A stretch of 64,000 bases of DNA. It comes from Malus domestica (taxonomy: Eukaryota > Streptophyta > Magnoliopsida > Rosales > Rosaceae). This document shows, in pieces, positions 37,001-50,045 of this stretch. The stretch is taken from the NCBI RefSeq assembly GCF_042453785.1, contig NC_091675.1:4042501-4106500 (forward strand), given 5' to 3'. The position numbers and the translations under genes were made by a program. Below the pieces are notes generated by a model. That model made no database searches. It had not been told where the DNA came from and saw nothing but the letters and a program-made list of their open reading frames with translations. Position 1 is the first letter of the stretch. Every line of letters begins with the position of its first letter.

Positions 37001-39182
37001 ATGAAAATATATTCATGTCCACTGACAGAGAACATGAGAATTCTCTAAGTCATGAAGAGGAAATCCTGCTAGAACCATCAATTCAGTCACCTACGTCTCA
37101 CTCACCTCCTGAGGACCCAGAATCATCACCTATCTTGCCTCAAGGAAGAAAAAACCCTCTCATAATCGTCAACCTCCTTCAAGGCTGCTGGATTATGTGA
37201 CTTACAATGCAAGGTATCCCGTTGCTAAGTACCTTTCATACCAAAGGGTGGCACCCAAGCATGCAGCCTTTCTCAATTCCATAACCAATGCTTCTGAACC
37301 AAGAAGTTTTCAGGAGGCAATGCAGCAAGATGAGTGGAAGAAAGCTATGAAGGAAGAGTTGAAAGCCCTAGATGACAATAGAACGTGGAGTGTTATCAAG
37401 CTACCACCAGGAAAAAGGCAGTGGGAAGTAGATGGGTGTACAAAACCAAGTTCCATTCTGATGGCACCTTGGAAAGACACAAGGCTAGACTAATAGCTCG
37501 TGGTTTTACTTAAACTTTTGGGATAGATTACAAGGAGACCTTTGCTCATGTAGCTAAGATAAACACAATTTGAGTGTTGTTATCTGTTGCAATTAACCAT
37601 GCATGGCCTCTATATCAAATGGATGTTAAAAATGCATTTCTGAATGGTGAACTTGAAGAAGAAGTTTACATGAAACTTCCTTCTGGTCATCCTCAATACA
37701 GTGACCCCGAGTTGGTATGCAAATTGCATAAATCCATTTACGAATTAAAACAATCTCCTCGTGCTTGGTATTCAAAGTTGAGCTCAGTTCTTGAAAAAGT
37801 TGGCTTCAAGAGAAGCAATGCAGATTCATCTCTCTTTGTTCGAATTTGTCCCAGTGAAACCCTAGTAGTTCTTATTTATGTGGACGATCTCATTGTCACT
37901 GGTGATAAAGCCAGTGAAATTGTGTTACTAAAGAACACCCTCAAGAAGAAGTTTGCCATCAAAGATCTTGGGACACTCAAATATTTCCTTGGCATTGAAA
38001 TGGCAACTTCTAAGAAGGGAATGTTTTTGAATCAACGGAAGTATATTCTCGATTTGCTTCAAGAAGCTGATATGTTGGATTGCAAGCCTGCCTCTACACC
38101 CCTTGACTACAAACACAAAATGACCATGGATGAAGAAACACTCACTGATATCAGTTACTACCAAAGGTTAGTTGGGAGGCTTATTTATCTTACAATAACA
38201 AGGCCGGACCTTGCCTTTGTTGTCAGCCTTGGGAGTCAATTTATGCATTCTCCAACAATGGATCATTTGCAAGTTGTTAAGAGAATATTGCGATACTTGA
38301 AAGGTTATGTGGGACGTGGTCTTTTGATGCAAAACAATGTTCACACTCACATTCTTGGTTACACTGACGCGGACTGGGCATGCAACTCCTTGGATCGCAA
38401 GTCAACTACTGGTTTCTGTATTTTTGTTGGAGGTAATATGGTAAGTTGAAAAAGCAAGAAGCAAAGTGTGATTGCTCGATCTAGTGCTGAGGTCGAGTAT
38501 AGGGCTATGGTAACTACTGTTTGTGAATTAATCTGGCTCAAATGCCTTCTTTCTGATTTAGTGTTTCCTAGCTCTCAACCAATGACTCTCATGTGTGATA
38601 ACCAAGCAGCCCATGCATATAGCTTATAATCCTATTTTTCATGAGAGGACCAAACATATTGAGGTTGACTGCCATTAAATCCGTGAAAAGGTTCAATCAA
38701 ATATCATACAAACTCGTTACACTCCGAGTTCTTGTCAGTTTGCTGATCTCTTCACCAAGCCATTGGCGACTGCCGTGTTTCAAGGTCCTTTGTCCAAGCT
38801 TGGATCAATCAATCTCCTCGATCCAAGCTTGAGGGGGAGTGTTGAAATAGATCAAAGTCACAAGTATGGGTTGTAAATATCACTATAGCTAAGTTATGGG
38901 TTAAAGTGATGGCTACAACCTTCTAACTTGTCATCTCACTTCTTGTTCTATCATACTTTTCTTTTTGTCAATGTTTCTCCCTAAAATCTGGGATTTGCTT
39001 AATTGTATATTGTTATTTGTTCTATCCTTGGTGTGTCCGGTTTCTAAGGGCAGAAACCATTTGGTGGGTAGTGGTAAAAAGTCCACTATCTTGTAATTTG
39101 TTCTCCGGCTCTTTATAAGAGCTTTGTTCTCTCTCTTGTAAAGTTTATGAAATATATACAAACCTTGAAATTCAATAATATA
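34075..39182 (+). mobile_element. Ty1/copia LTR retrotransposon (fossil), 5.1 kb
   Basis: The 5' LTR is 34080-34417 and the 3' LTR 38840-39177, both 338 bp, starting TGTTGAA and ending TTCAATA. The 5-bp target duplication ATATA is at 34075-34079 and 39178-39182. A primer-binding site resembling the initiator-Met tRNA type (GGTATCAGAGC) follows the 5' LTR, and a polypurine tract precedes the 3' LTR. Between them, in copia order, are gag (about 34500-35550, with a CCHC knuckle), protease (near 35690), integrase (about 36080-36640), reverse transcriptase (about 37300-38170) and RNase H (about 38340-38620). The coding region is broken, with roughly half a dozen or more breaks. The LTRs differ at about six sites by eye (~2%), so insertion is recent, of the order of one million years at usual plant rates. 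Confidence 0.93.
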
Positions 39183-39317
39183 AAACAAGATAAAAAAAAA
39201 AACCGAATATCTGGAAAATGAAAATTATTATCCAAAGTCCGCATAGATTTCAGCATACAGCCATATATGCAGAGCTGTATGTTATCTGTTTCCTTTCTTC
39301 TTTTCTCTCCACTTTGC

Positions 39318-39399
39318 GTGAAGCCAAGACCCCCCGATAAGCATGATTGAATGGCCACCATACAAGTTGAGTAGTTGTTGCACCATTTCTATTATACTA

Positions 39400-39432
<33 letters not shown>

Positions 39433-39650
39433 ACATACAATACCACTAAAATCAACCATACAAGTTGAGTAGTTGTTGCACCATTTCTATTATACTATAC
39501 ACACACTCACACACATACAATACCAATAAAATCAATCATAAAAATTCTCCCTTAGCGCTGCTTAGGTCCCGGCATACAACCAAGAACCCCAGATAAGCAT
39601 GACTGCATGGCCACCATACAAGATGATTAGTTGTTGCACCATTAAATATA
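39318..39650. repeat. Duplicated CA-rich segment, three partial copies
   Basis: The unit CATACAAGTTGAGTAGTTGT plus TGCACCATTTCTATTATAC occurs at about 39360 and 39458, each followed by ACACAC runs and ACACATACAATACCA. A third, altered copy lies near 39613. The preceding GATAAGCATGA...TGGCCAC text is also duplicated (about 39338 and 39593). The (AC)n run is about 39400-39425. Confidence 0.8.
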
Positions 39651-40598
39651 GAAATACAACACCCATTAAATATAGGAAGTTTATGCGCAAATTGTCCGTT
39701 ATGTATTGAATGACGGAGTTTACATCCATAATATACTGAAAATTAATACGTCAAATTTACCAATATTAAGCAGTTTTGTTTCGAGAAGAACGGAATATCA
39801 TCGATCCATCTATCAATTTATTATAAAAGAAAATGCCAAAACATGATCTGCTGTGTTTTGGAATTGAATCCAAGAACCCCACGACTGCATCATAACACAT
39901 GTTCAAACCAAAAAGGATGTAAAGTGTTCTATCCCTGCAACCAACAACAACACATTATAAATTCATTCGTATTCATTACTAGACAAGTCTTAATTTCTTT
40001 ATTAAACTGTTTAAACAAACACTAAAATAACAAACAGCTTGATGTACGGCTAAATATTCATCTTTAAAGTTTCTATGACGAATCTTCTCCTCGTCGAAAA
40101 TTATATACGGTTCATATTAAACAAACTTTAAAACGGATAAACTACTTTGAAGGGGGTTTACAACTTGATTGGTTATCTTGATTTCGATTAGATTTCCATT
40201 ATCCCTTGTTACAACGACTTTTACCTCATATATTTTTTTTTGGTCGCAAAAATTCGACAGCTTTGATAAAGCTGAATTTAGATATCACGCGGGAGTTTGT
40301 TAGGGTTGTCACATGATACATGAATCTCCAGCTACCCTTTTCAACGATTGCGACTACACCCAGTCTCTTTGTCCTTTTTCTTGTTTTACCATATCTACCC
40401 CTGACATTTTCACAAATTTACATGCATGCCCCTCCCAAAATTATCACCAGCTACCTCTAAGTACTAATCCAATTTTGATGATCAGATGGGCTAACTAATT
40501 TTCGTTTGAGTTTTAATCGAGACAATTAACATACACGCATCAATCCAAAAGAAGGAAGACATGGATATGCATGAGTTGTTTGAAATTAAGTAATAATC

Positions 40599-40810
40599 TT
40601 GTTCCTAATCATGAGTTTTTTTTTTTTTTTTGAACCAACAGTACAATCTGCACTAAATGGGTGGATGAGTGCATTAAACCTCATAATGGGCTATCAATAA
40701 TGTGGTTCAAATTTACCTTTGGCGAAAATCGAACCTAAAACCCATCACTTACAAGTAAAGAGGAATACCACTATATCGTAATACTAAGTGGTTGTTCCAA
40801 ATCATGAGTT
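40599..40810 (-). mobile_element. tRNA-derived SINE with 19-bp target duplication
   Basis: TTGTTCCTAATCATGAGTT at 40599-40617 matches 40792-40810 with one mismatch. The insert (40618-40791) reads on the minus strand as a tRNA-like head with B-box-like GGTTCGATTTTC, the AACCACATTATTG section, and a long A tail (T run at 40618-40631). It is the same family as 18669-18836. Confidence 0.9.
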
Positions 40811-41427
40811 GACAAATCAAATAAACTCGTCCAAGATACTAATTTAATTTTAAATATTGGGTTTTGGCTTTCAAAGTTAGGCAATTTGGTAGAGATCTAG
40901 CTTGTTTTTATATACTCTAAAGTACGCTTAATTCAAAATTTAGGTTTAATTTATATGAATGATGAATTCAAAATTTTAATCAACAAAAAGAATAGGATAT
41001 TAGCTTTAAACTTTTTGCTACAGTAGTACGTTTTAGTATTATTTATCTTCAATTTTAAGTGGAAATTTTTTTGTTCGATTCTTGTTAATGAAAACTATCG
41101 AAATCTACACTCCTCATCCCTTGAACCCGGAACACACTAAACTGAAAAGAAAGACTGATTAGGCAACTTACCACCCAAGCAATGCCCCAAATTCCTCACT
41201 TCTATAATATAAAATAGGAAACTTTCATAAAAAGGGCTTGGACTAAGTTTATTTTAATAAAAAAAATCATCCTATAACTTTATGTAATGAAAAATACTTA
41301 AATTTTAACGAAAAACTCTTAAATTTTAATAAAAGGGACCAAAAAACTTAAATTTTAATAAAAAAGACATCATTTTAATATTTAAAAAAAAAAAAAAAAC
41401 TGACGTGCGAACCCGCGCGCTCTCACA

Positions 41428-41575
41428 CAAACTGTTTATGAAACTTATTACACTGTTTATGAAATTCACTACATTGTTTATGAAACTTACTACATTGTTT
41501 ATGAAACTACTGTACAACACTGTTTATGAAACTTAACAATATTACACTATTTATAAAACTTAATAGTAAATGCTC
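41428..41575. repeat. Short tandem repeat, GTTTATGAAACTTA-type unit, about six copies
   Basis: Roughly 20-bp units built on ACTGTTTATGAAACTTACTA repeat about six times with small changes. There are no unique spacers, so it is not CRISPR-like. No function is seen. Confidence 0.8.
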
Positions 41576-42579
41576 ATCCCAGATTTTCAAGTTATTTCAC
41601 CATAATGCAATAAAAGGATAATAAAAAATGATAGCGATCAACGTCCATGCTCTTAAAGTCATGCATGGCTAATAGCTCAATACCATTACTAGAAAAAATG
41701 GTGATTAGTCCAACGATGTTGTCAATGATGTTGCCCCACCCCTACCCCCAACCATCCCAACCCAAATCCCTGTCCTTAATTTAATGTTCTTGTATTATTA
41801 ATTAGTGTGCATTTACCAAAATGCCCTCATGGCAAGAATGTTGACTTTCGTTGACCATCTCATCGAAACATGTATAACTAAATTTTTATTTTAGTTTATT
41901 CTTATCATACTCATCGTCACGAACGTGTTGACGCGAACGGATTCGAATTTGGAGTTATAACAAAGATTTATGTTTCGAAACGTCAAACGTTTTCAAGCTT
42001 TCCACGTTTCGTCTCTTGTGACCTTAATTTGTGAGCCATTGGGACCCACTTTGGATCCTTGTCCCTTTATTCTTTCCCCCTTACCCATGCATGCATCCCC
42101 CTTCCCCTTTTCTTTTATCTGTCACTTCCCTCTATCTCTCTCAAAACTCTCTCCCTCACCTCTCTGACTATGATATATATGAGTTTTCTAAAATTAGGGG
42201 TTAGTACATTTTAAGAGTAATTGATTTAGTATTACTATATATAAACTTGGTCCACTCATAGTTTGTTTTGCGCACTCTTAAGGACCTAAGAACGAGGCAT
42301 ACAACCCAAGCTATGAGGCATTCCCATATCAATGAATTTGTGTCCCTTTCTCTGTGTATGACATCTCTTGTAATCACACTTTCTAATATTCTGTCCGCTT
42401 GTATTTTGAATTAGTAATATGTTCTGAACATGTCATGCATTATCACTTTTAAATGTATTGGCAATTGATTACTATATTTTATTAAGGTTTGTATTTGAAT
42501 ACTATATTACGTGGTTACGCGCAAATTTTTTTATGCATGTTCCTCATGTTCTCAACATATGCATTCATGAAATGGCTTG

Positions 42580-42648
42580 CGTCACTCTCGGGTGTCGGCC
42601 ATCCTGTTGTCCTTTGAACACCAAGATCGGGGTGTGTCACCACACTTG
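42580..42648 (+). mobile_element. LTR-like fragment (fossil)
   Basis: The stretch with CGGGTGTCGGCC and GATCGGGGTGTGTCA resembles the ending of the gypsy-type block at 30440-30501 (CAGGTGTCGACC, TATCGGGGTCGGGACGTGTCA). It is probably the 3' end of a solo or eroded LTR of a related family. The upstream boundary is unclear. Confidence 0.45.
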
Positions 42649-43690
42649 ACCGACTCCCTCCCAACCATACCGCCCCAGATGTAGTTCTAAATCGAATAGA
42701 AACCACTTCAATTTGAAATTTTAATTTTAGAGGAATAAAATATGCTTGAATTATGTCAAGGGGTTATGCAACTGAATGATTGGTTGGGTGCTCTTTACAA
42801 GCACCTTTAGTTAGGTTTTTTTTTTCTTTCTATTGTCCTTATCATCAAATAAAGTTATAAGATGATTTTTTATTAAAACTTAAAGTTTTGAAACTCTTTT
42901 CATTAGTTTTTTTTATAAAATACCATTGTATTAAAAAAAATAAAAAACTCTTAACACCATTAAGAATAGAAATACCATTAAAATTTTATTTTGATAACGC
43001 AGGCAAGAATTTTTATTTAAAAACCGAGATTTTTCTGGAAACTACGGAAGATGAATCATCACGCTCCCAACTTATGTACTCTAATATTATTCTAACCACT
43101 TTGATGAGGTATTATTCAAATTTCATAAATATAAACAACGCTTTCACGAAATTTCCACCTCATGTTATCTTCTTGGCTGCTTGCTAGCCAGTTGCAAACT
43201 TTGTTTTATCATCCAGGATTCGGACATTGGCTAAAACCAAGACATTTCTCAATATAGCGGTTATTAATTCTCTTAATTTCGAAGTAAACACAGTTTTTAA
43301 GTAAAAGATTATTGCATTTGTCAAAACTGAGAGATTTTTCAGTGTGTTAAGAACACGCTTATGTACACTAAATGTCATAATACAAGTGATTGGATATTTT
43401 AAGAAAAAAAATTTCAATCACTTGTAGAATACATTTTATGTTCAGATCGTATTACCGACAATCTGAAAAATTTCTCAGATATAGATAGATCCCACTGATC
43501 AGTGGCCACTTAATAAAAACTAAAATAAAATCCATCTCAAGGGCATATCCGTCCTAAAAGAAAAATACCTCCAAGCATAAATGTGCCCCCCTCTCGTGTT
43601 CATATGATGGTTCACTTGCCCTAGAACTACTAGCTCTCATTCATTTTCTTCTTCTCCTTCTATGCTCTAATTAATTCGGTGTTGGTTTTT

Positions 43691-43702
43691 TCACACGTGT
43701 GA
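43691..43702. promoter_or_regulatory. ABRE/G-box-like palindrome in the PYL2 leader
   Basis: TCACACGTGTGA is a perfect 12-bp palindrome centred on CACGTG-type ACGT core sequence, ending 10 bases before the ATG. ACACGTGT matches the ABA-response element core bound by bZIP factors. It lies probably within the 5' UTR, so a role is inference only. Confidence 0.5.
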
Positions 43703-43712
43703 GCAAACAAAC

Positions 43713-44321
43713 ATGGATGCTGGCCACGCTCCGCCATATGGTCTAACCCTAGCTGAGTTTTCCGAGCTGGAGGGCCTCATCGACGCGTACCACAAATTCG
43801 AGCCGTCGCCGAACACATGCACGTCGCTAATAACGCAGAAAATCGAAGCTCCGGCACAGCAAATTTGGCCGTTGGTCCGGAACTTCGACAACCCTAAAAA
43901 ATACAAGCACTTCATCAAGAGCTGCAACATGAAAGGCGACGGCGGAGTTGGGAGCATAAGGGAGGTGACGGTGGTTTCGGGGCTCCCGGCGTCGACGAGC
44001 ACCGAGAGGCTGGAGATTTTGGACGACGAGAAGCACATAATAAGCTTTAGAGTTATGGGAGGGGAGCACAGGCTTAATAACTATAGGTCGGTTACTTCGG
44101 TTAATGAGTTCGTTAATTGCGATGGTGAGGAGGGGAATAATCAGGTGTACTCGATTGTTTTGGAGTCGTATGTGGTGGACATACCAGGAGGGAACACCGG
44201 GGAGGATACAAAGATGTTTGTGGACACTGTGATCAAGTTGAACTTGCAAAAGCTTGGAGTGGTGGCTATGGCGGCGAATGTTGTGCATGGCAACACTGGA
44301 GGAGGACATGATCAATCATGA
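43713..44321 (+). CDS. PYL2: PYR/PYL/RCAR abscisic acid receptor, PYL2 type, intronless, 202 aa
   Basis: A single uninterrupted frame encodes a START/Bet v1-fold ABA receptor. Visible landmarks are FDNPKKYKHF with the ABA-carboxylate lysine (Lys65), the gate loop SGLPA (89-93), the latch GGEHRL (116-121), TSVNEF, VVLESYVVDIPGGN, and the C-terminal helix EDTKMFVDTVIKLNLQKLGVVA that closes on ligand and docks PP2Cs. ABA-bound receptor inhibits clade-A PP2Cs and so releases SnRK2 kinases. The lack of introns and the CTSLITQKIEAPA and STSTERLE stretches place it in the dimeric PYR1/PYL1-3 group; PYL2 is the best match from memory. All key residues are present, so it should be functional. The start is the first in-frame ATG after a 5' leader with an ABRE-like palindrome. 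Confidence 0.95.
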   Translation: MDAGHAPPYGLTLAEFSELEGLIDAYHKFEPSPNTCTSLITQKIEAPAQQIWPLVRNFDNPKKYKHFIKSCNMKGDGGVGSIREVTVVSGLPASTSTERLEILDDEKHIISFRVMGGEHRLNNYRSVTSVNEFVNCDGEEGNNQVYSIVLESYVVDIPGGNTGEDTKMFVDTVIKLNLQKLGVVAMAANVVHGNTGGGHDQS

Positions 44322-44511
44322 ATTGACTATTATAATTTTTATAAAAAAAAAATCAAATTTTAGTGGTTAGCGCATTGCTGTTAATTTTGATGCAAGTTGA
44401 ATATTGTTCCCATTTCTTCTTTTTTATTTTATGATTTTTATTTCACTTGGTACAGTGGGGGATTTGATAAATATGTACATTTTTATTTGGTTGCGGGGAT
44501 AGGAAAGAGAT

Positions 44512-44693
44512 TATCTCTGGATCTTTTTCACCAAAGTTCACGGATTAAGTGATTTGGATTTTTGAAATTTGATCACAACGGTTATAAAAACAGAGGTTCA
44601 TTTTAAAAGTTATAATAATTTTAGTTGTTTGATCAAATTTTAAGAGCTCCGATCACTTGATCTGTAGGATTTGGTGGAAAAGATTCGGATATA
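44512..44693. mobile_element. MITE-like inverted-repeat element, ~180 bp
   Basis: The left end TATCTCTGGATCTTTTTCAC and onward is matched on the opposite strand by the right end, read as TATATCCGAATCTTTTCCAC. Pairing continues with gaps through AAGTGAT and TTTGATCA motifs. No target duplication is certain. Confidence 0.6.
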
Positions 44694-44976
44694 TAAATGG
44701 TAGCTTCATCAAGGTAGTCTATTTTTTCGAGGTCAAAAAGATTCACAAAGTCATTTAAACGTTTTCTGGCTACCATCGTCATGAATTGAATCCAGAATGT
44801 AATATGTGAAATACAAGCATGAAGTTCATCTTCAATCACTAGCCACCCCGTAATAGTTGGACATTGGGATATATTCGAGATATGTTATGGGGGATATTAT
44901 TTTTTAAATGTCATCATTTTTCTCTCTTCAATAAAATAACAAGAGCAAAAGCACTTTGTTTGGTTGGTTTCAACTG

Positions 44977-45178
44977 GAAAAGGATCTTGCCGGATTCTTT
45001 TCTTGGGATCTAGAAATCCCGTAATCATAACCGTTTATCATATATCGTACGATCAGTTTTTATTAAGTACTATTTATATTTAATTTAAAATTTAAAATAA
45101 TTTCTGATAGTACGATATACAATGAACGATTATGATTACGACGGATTTTTAGAAAAATGATCCGGCAATGATCTTTTC
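44977..45178. mobile_element. MITE-like inverted-repeat element, ~200 bp
   Basis: The left arm GAAAAGGATCTTGCCGGAT...CGTAATCATAACCGTTTATC is matched by the inverted right arm GAAAAGATCATTGCCGGAT...CGTAATCATAATCGTTCATT. The arms are about 70 bp around an AT-rich centre and have no coding capacity. Confidence 0.75.
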
Positions 45179-46646
45179 AACATATTATAAGCATTTTATT
45201 CTTATTATCTTATTGGGTTCCATTGGCCTCCTCTAGACTTGACCCGTACTATCTTGAAACTTGTCTTCAATTAATTAAACAAATAGTTCATATATAATAT
45301 AATCCTACGTACATTGAGAATGTAAGGCCTCCAACCGAATGGTCTAAAGGTTAGAAAACTGAAAATAGCTCGAAAATTATCTTTAATCTAAGGTCAGGGC
45401 AAAGGGCTCATAGGTTTCACTGGACAAAAAAATGTCAAAAGCCCAACCGGCTAGTCCAAACCAACCAGTCTCGGGGCAGGCCACATGCTGACATCATATT
45501 TAATGAGCCGGGAAAGGTGATTTGGTCAAAGTTGGGGTGTTCATTTTATAAGCATGTTTCCTTGCTCATTCATTTTCTACAGCCAAAATGGGACAATTAT
45601 AATGAGTGTAGTTGTAATTGTAGTTTTTAAATTTAAATAATAAATTATGTTTGGCTCTTAGTTTGAGACGGTTTTTTGACAGGGCTAAAACGAGCCATAT
45701 AGTCATTTGGCCCTCGGTTGGAGATGATAAAAAATATGGCCCTGCATTGTTTATTAAAATATTAATTTCTTGAAGAACCAGATGGCTAAAACGAACTCTT
45801 TGGTCAGCCTTCGGAAATGACCTAAAGTTTTGTTTGGAAGCTGGATGCTCTAAAATTCTTATGGCATCGGATTAGACCAAGTTATTCTACTTAGTGAAAG
45901 CACTTTTTTCTCTAAGTTATTAAAGGTTTTATTGTGTCTCAGACAAAAAAAAGTAGAAATACGTTTTAGTCATTTTATGGAGAAATACCTACTAGATGCT
46001 TCTTCCTGAAACACTTCTAATAATTTTTCATGAAACATTATATTTTCACCATAAGTGTTTACGAACACTAGTGTTTTTGCTACGAAAACGATTCAAATGA
46101 ATCCTAAAATAACTTTCACGGCATCTAATATATTTTTTTATTCTCTGTATCAACCGAGCTCATGATACAGAGTGGACGTATATTTTTTCTTTATTTTTTG
46201 ACAAAAAAGGTATATTTTTCTACGTAGCTTTCATGCATATTAAAGAAGCGGCTGAGAGCTTAAATCCAGCAAAAAAATTGACAGATCTCTGCCCTTAATT
46301 TTTGCAAGAATTAAAAAAAGAACTATTGAAAATGGTTTGAAAGTTTTGAGTTTTAATCAAAATGATAAAAAAATATTGTAAGTGAATAGGATCAGAAGTA
46401 ACTTTTTAAAGTACAAATGTTCTTAATGTTAAAAGTGAATAGTACAAAAAATGATTCGTTAAGACTTTCTAAAAAAAAAGAGAGACAGAGAGATAGAGAG
46501 ACAAGGTCATTGAGATTTGTGGAGGGCAGACATTAGGTGCATAATTTGGTCCAGTGCTTTGTTCGTGCGGCTTAAATGTTAACCCTGAATCCAACGGCAA
46601 AAGGGAAGAAGAAAAAACTAGGGAGAGACTGTGTGTGCAAAACCTT

Positions 46647-48223
<1,577 letters not shown>

Positions 48224-48289
48224 AGGGACATGTGATGCCTGATACCTAACACTTCGGTGAATCAGCAAAATTATGGCCACTTAATTGAG

Positions 48290-50045
48290 CGTAGTGTGTG
48301 GTATAGTAACCTAGATAACTGGATGCTCTTTTGGCAAAGCAATGTTGGAGGTTGTTATCGGAACCAAATTCTTTGTGGGCGATGGTGCTTAAAGCCCGAT
48401 ACTTCCCTCATTGTTCTTTCCTTGACGCAAAACAGGGAGGAAGAGCTTCGTGGGCTTGGTCTAGTCTCCTTGTTGGAAGAGATATTATTCTCGGGGGTGC
48501 ACACTGGCAGATTATGAACGGCAAAGAGGTTCGGGTATGGGTGGATAGATGGCTTCCTTCAATCCCATCGGGAAGACCTTCTCCTTTGGGTACGGTTCAA
48601 GTTTCTAGCAATTTGAGGGTCAACTCTTTGATTTGTAATGAGTCTGGGGATTAGGAGGTTGATTTCTTGAAACCTTTTGTGGTGGAAGAAGAGATCAAGG
48701 CGATTCTGGATATCCCTCTGGGTGATCCGACCTTAAAGGATAGATTGGTGTGGCCTTTCGAAAAAAAAGGTGCATACTCGGTAAAATCTGGTTATCATTG
48801 GGCTTTGTCCATGACTCATATTCAAAGGAATGTCAACCCGCATAGGTCTGATATAATACCGACTCAATTATGGAAGTGCATGTGGAGTTTGGAGGTTCCT
48901 CCAAAAATAAGGGTCTTCAAGTGGAAGTCTCTTCATGCGGCAGTGGCAACGATGGCAAACCTATTCTTTAGGCGCTCTTCTCTTTCCCCCATGTGCCTTC
49001 TCTGTAACTCGGTTGCGGAATCCATGGAACATCTTTTTCTCCAATGCCCGTGGGTAGAGGCGGTGTGGAATGGGGGACGTATGACTCGCGGTATTGGCAG
49101 GGTGGGGATAATTTCTTGGGTAAATTGGTTAAATGATATTTATAATGCGGCTTCTGCTAACAGGGGTGAAAGGATCAAACTGTTCTCATATATTGCTGTT
49201 ACCTGTTGGCACATTTGGAAGTCTCGGTGCAACTTTATCTTTCAGCAGCAACCAATTTACCCAGGGCAGGTTCTCGTCGCTGTTCATCATTCGATGGGTA
49301 TGTTCCTAGAGGCCAATCGTGTCCCAAGTAGTAAGCCCCGGATCAATGATCTGGATCGGGGAAATGACGTTGCTTGGTCTCCTCCTGGCTCGGGTTTCAT
49401 CAAGATAAATGTGGACGCAAGTTGGAATGCTAGGGAGTGTGTGGGCTTTGTGGGTGTGGTGGCTAGGGATGATCATGGCAGGTTTGTGGCTGCTTGCAGA
49501 AAGAAGATCTGTGCCTTGAGTGTGGCATTGGCTGAAGCTAAGGCAATTTTGCAAGGTTGTTCGTTGGGGCGGTATATGGGGTGGAATGATATTATCATTG
49601 AATCTGATTCTTTGGACTCTGTGTCTTGTCTTTAGGATCTTAATTCGATGGGCAGTTGGGATGCTTTTCCTTTGCTAGCTAAGTGCACAAGTCTGGGGAA
49701 GGCTTTCCAAGATTGCCGCTGGTCTTGGGTTCCAAGATCCGCCAACAAGGCAGCGGACAGTTTGGCGTCGCGGCAAAGTAGGGAGGTATGTGATTTTGTT
49801 TGGGTTAACCGACCCCCATTTTCCCTTGTTCATGTTCTGTGTAATGACGGCCTCCCTTGTCCCCATTAGGCTTGTAGATTTGGTGCAAGGAGTGACACTT
49901 TTAGCATTTGATGCGGTGTCAGATGTTTCCTCCTTGTACTTCGTTTCTTGCTTGGTCGTAGCTGGCCTGTTTGCTTTGTTGTAAGCTTTCCTGTTCTCTT
50001 TGGCATCTTTGCCCGGGTAATGCATTATCTCGTTCACCAAAAACA
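48290..50045 (+). mobile_element. LINE 3' fragment: RT C-terminus, zf-RVT and RNase H
   Basis: The coding remnants in order are: the end of the reverse transcriptase region (LLAKQCWRLLSEPNSLWA, then RASWAWSSLLVGRD, near 48325-48560); the zinc-finger zf-RVT domain (FKWKSLHAAVATMANL, CLLCNSVAESMEHLFLQCPW, ~48900-49060); and an RNase H-like domain (FIKINVDASWN at ~49400, ESDSLD at ~49600, ANKAADSLAS at ~49745). Stops interrupt the frame at about 48652 and 49633, and there is a frame change near 48320. The 5' part with endonuclease and most of RT is missing. The 3' end is probably at the A-rich stretch near 50040; no target duplication was found. Non-functional. Confidence 0.85.

Larger units (their letters stand above)
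39183..43712. other. Long intergenic region upstream of the PYL2-type gene
   Basis: No gene is supported. The region holds duplicated CA-rich segments (39318-39650), a SINE (40599-40810), a short-unit tandem repeat (about 41428-41575), an LTR-like fragment (about 42580-42648) and the PYL2 promoter with an ABRE-like palindrome. 41960-42180 is pyrimidine-rich like a plant 5' leader, but no coding exon follows it. Confidence 0.5.
44322..46646. other. 3' region of PYL2 and spacer with MITEs
   Basis: Two MITE-like inverted-repeat elements lie at about 44512-44693 and 44977-45178. The rest (45180-46640) is AT-rich with no supported gene. A stretch near 45830-46110 has the AAGCAC/GTGCTT-rich style of the MITEs further right, but no clear ends. 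Confidence 0.5.

Noticed and set aside
41428-41575. CRISPR-like spaced repeats
   Set aside because: Units are contiguous and degenerate, without unique spacers, in a plant genome; ordinary tandem repeat.
44633-44839. 68-residue minus-strand frame downstream of PYL2
   Set aside because: It overlaps the MITE-like element and has no conserved features.
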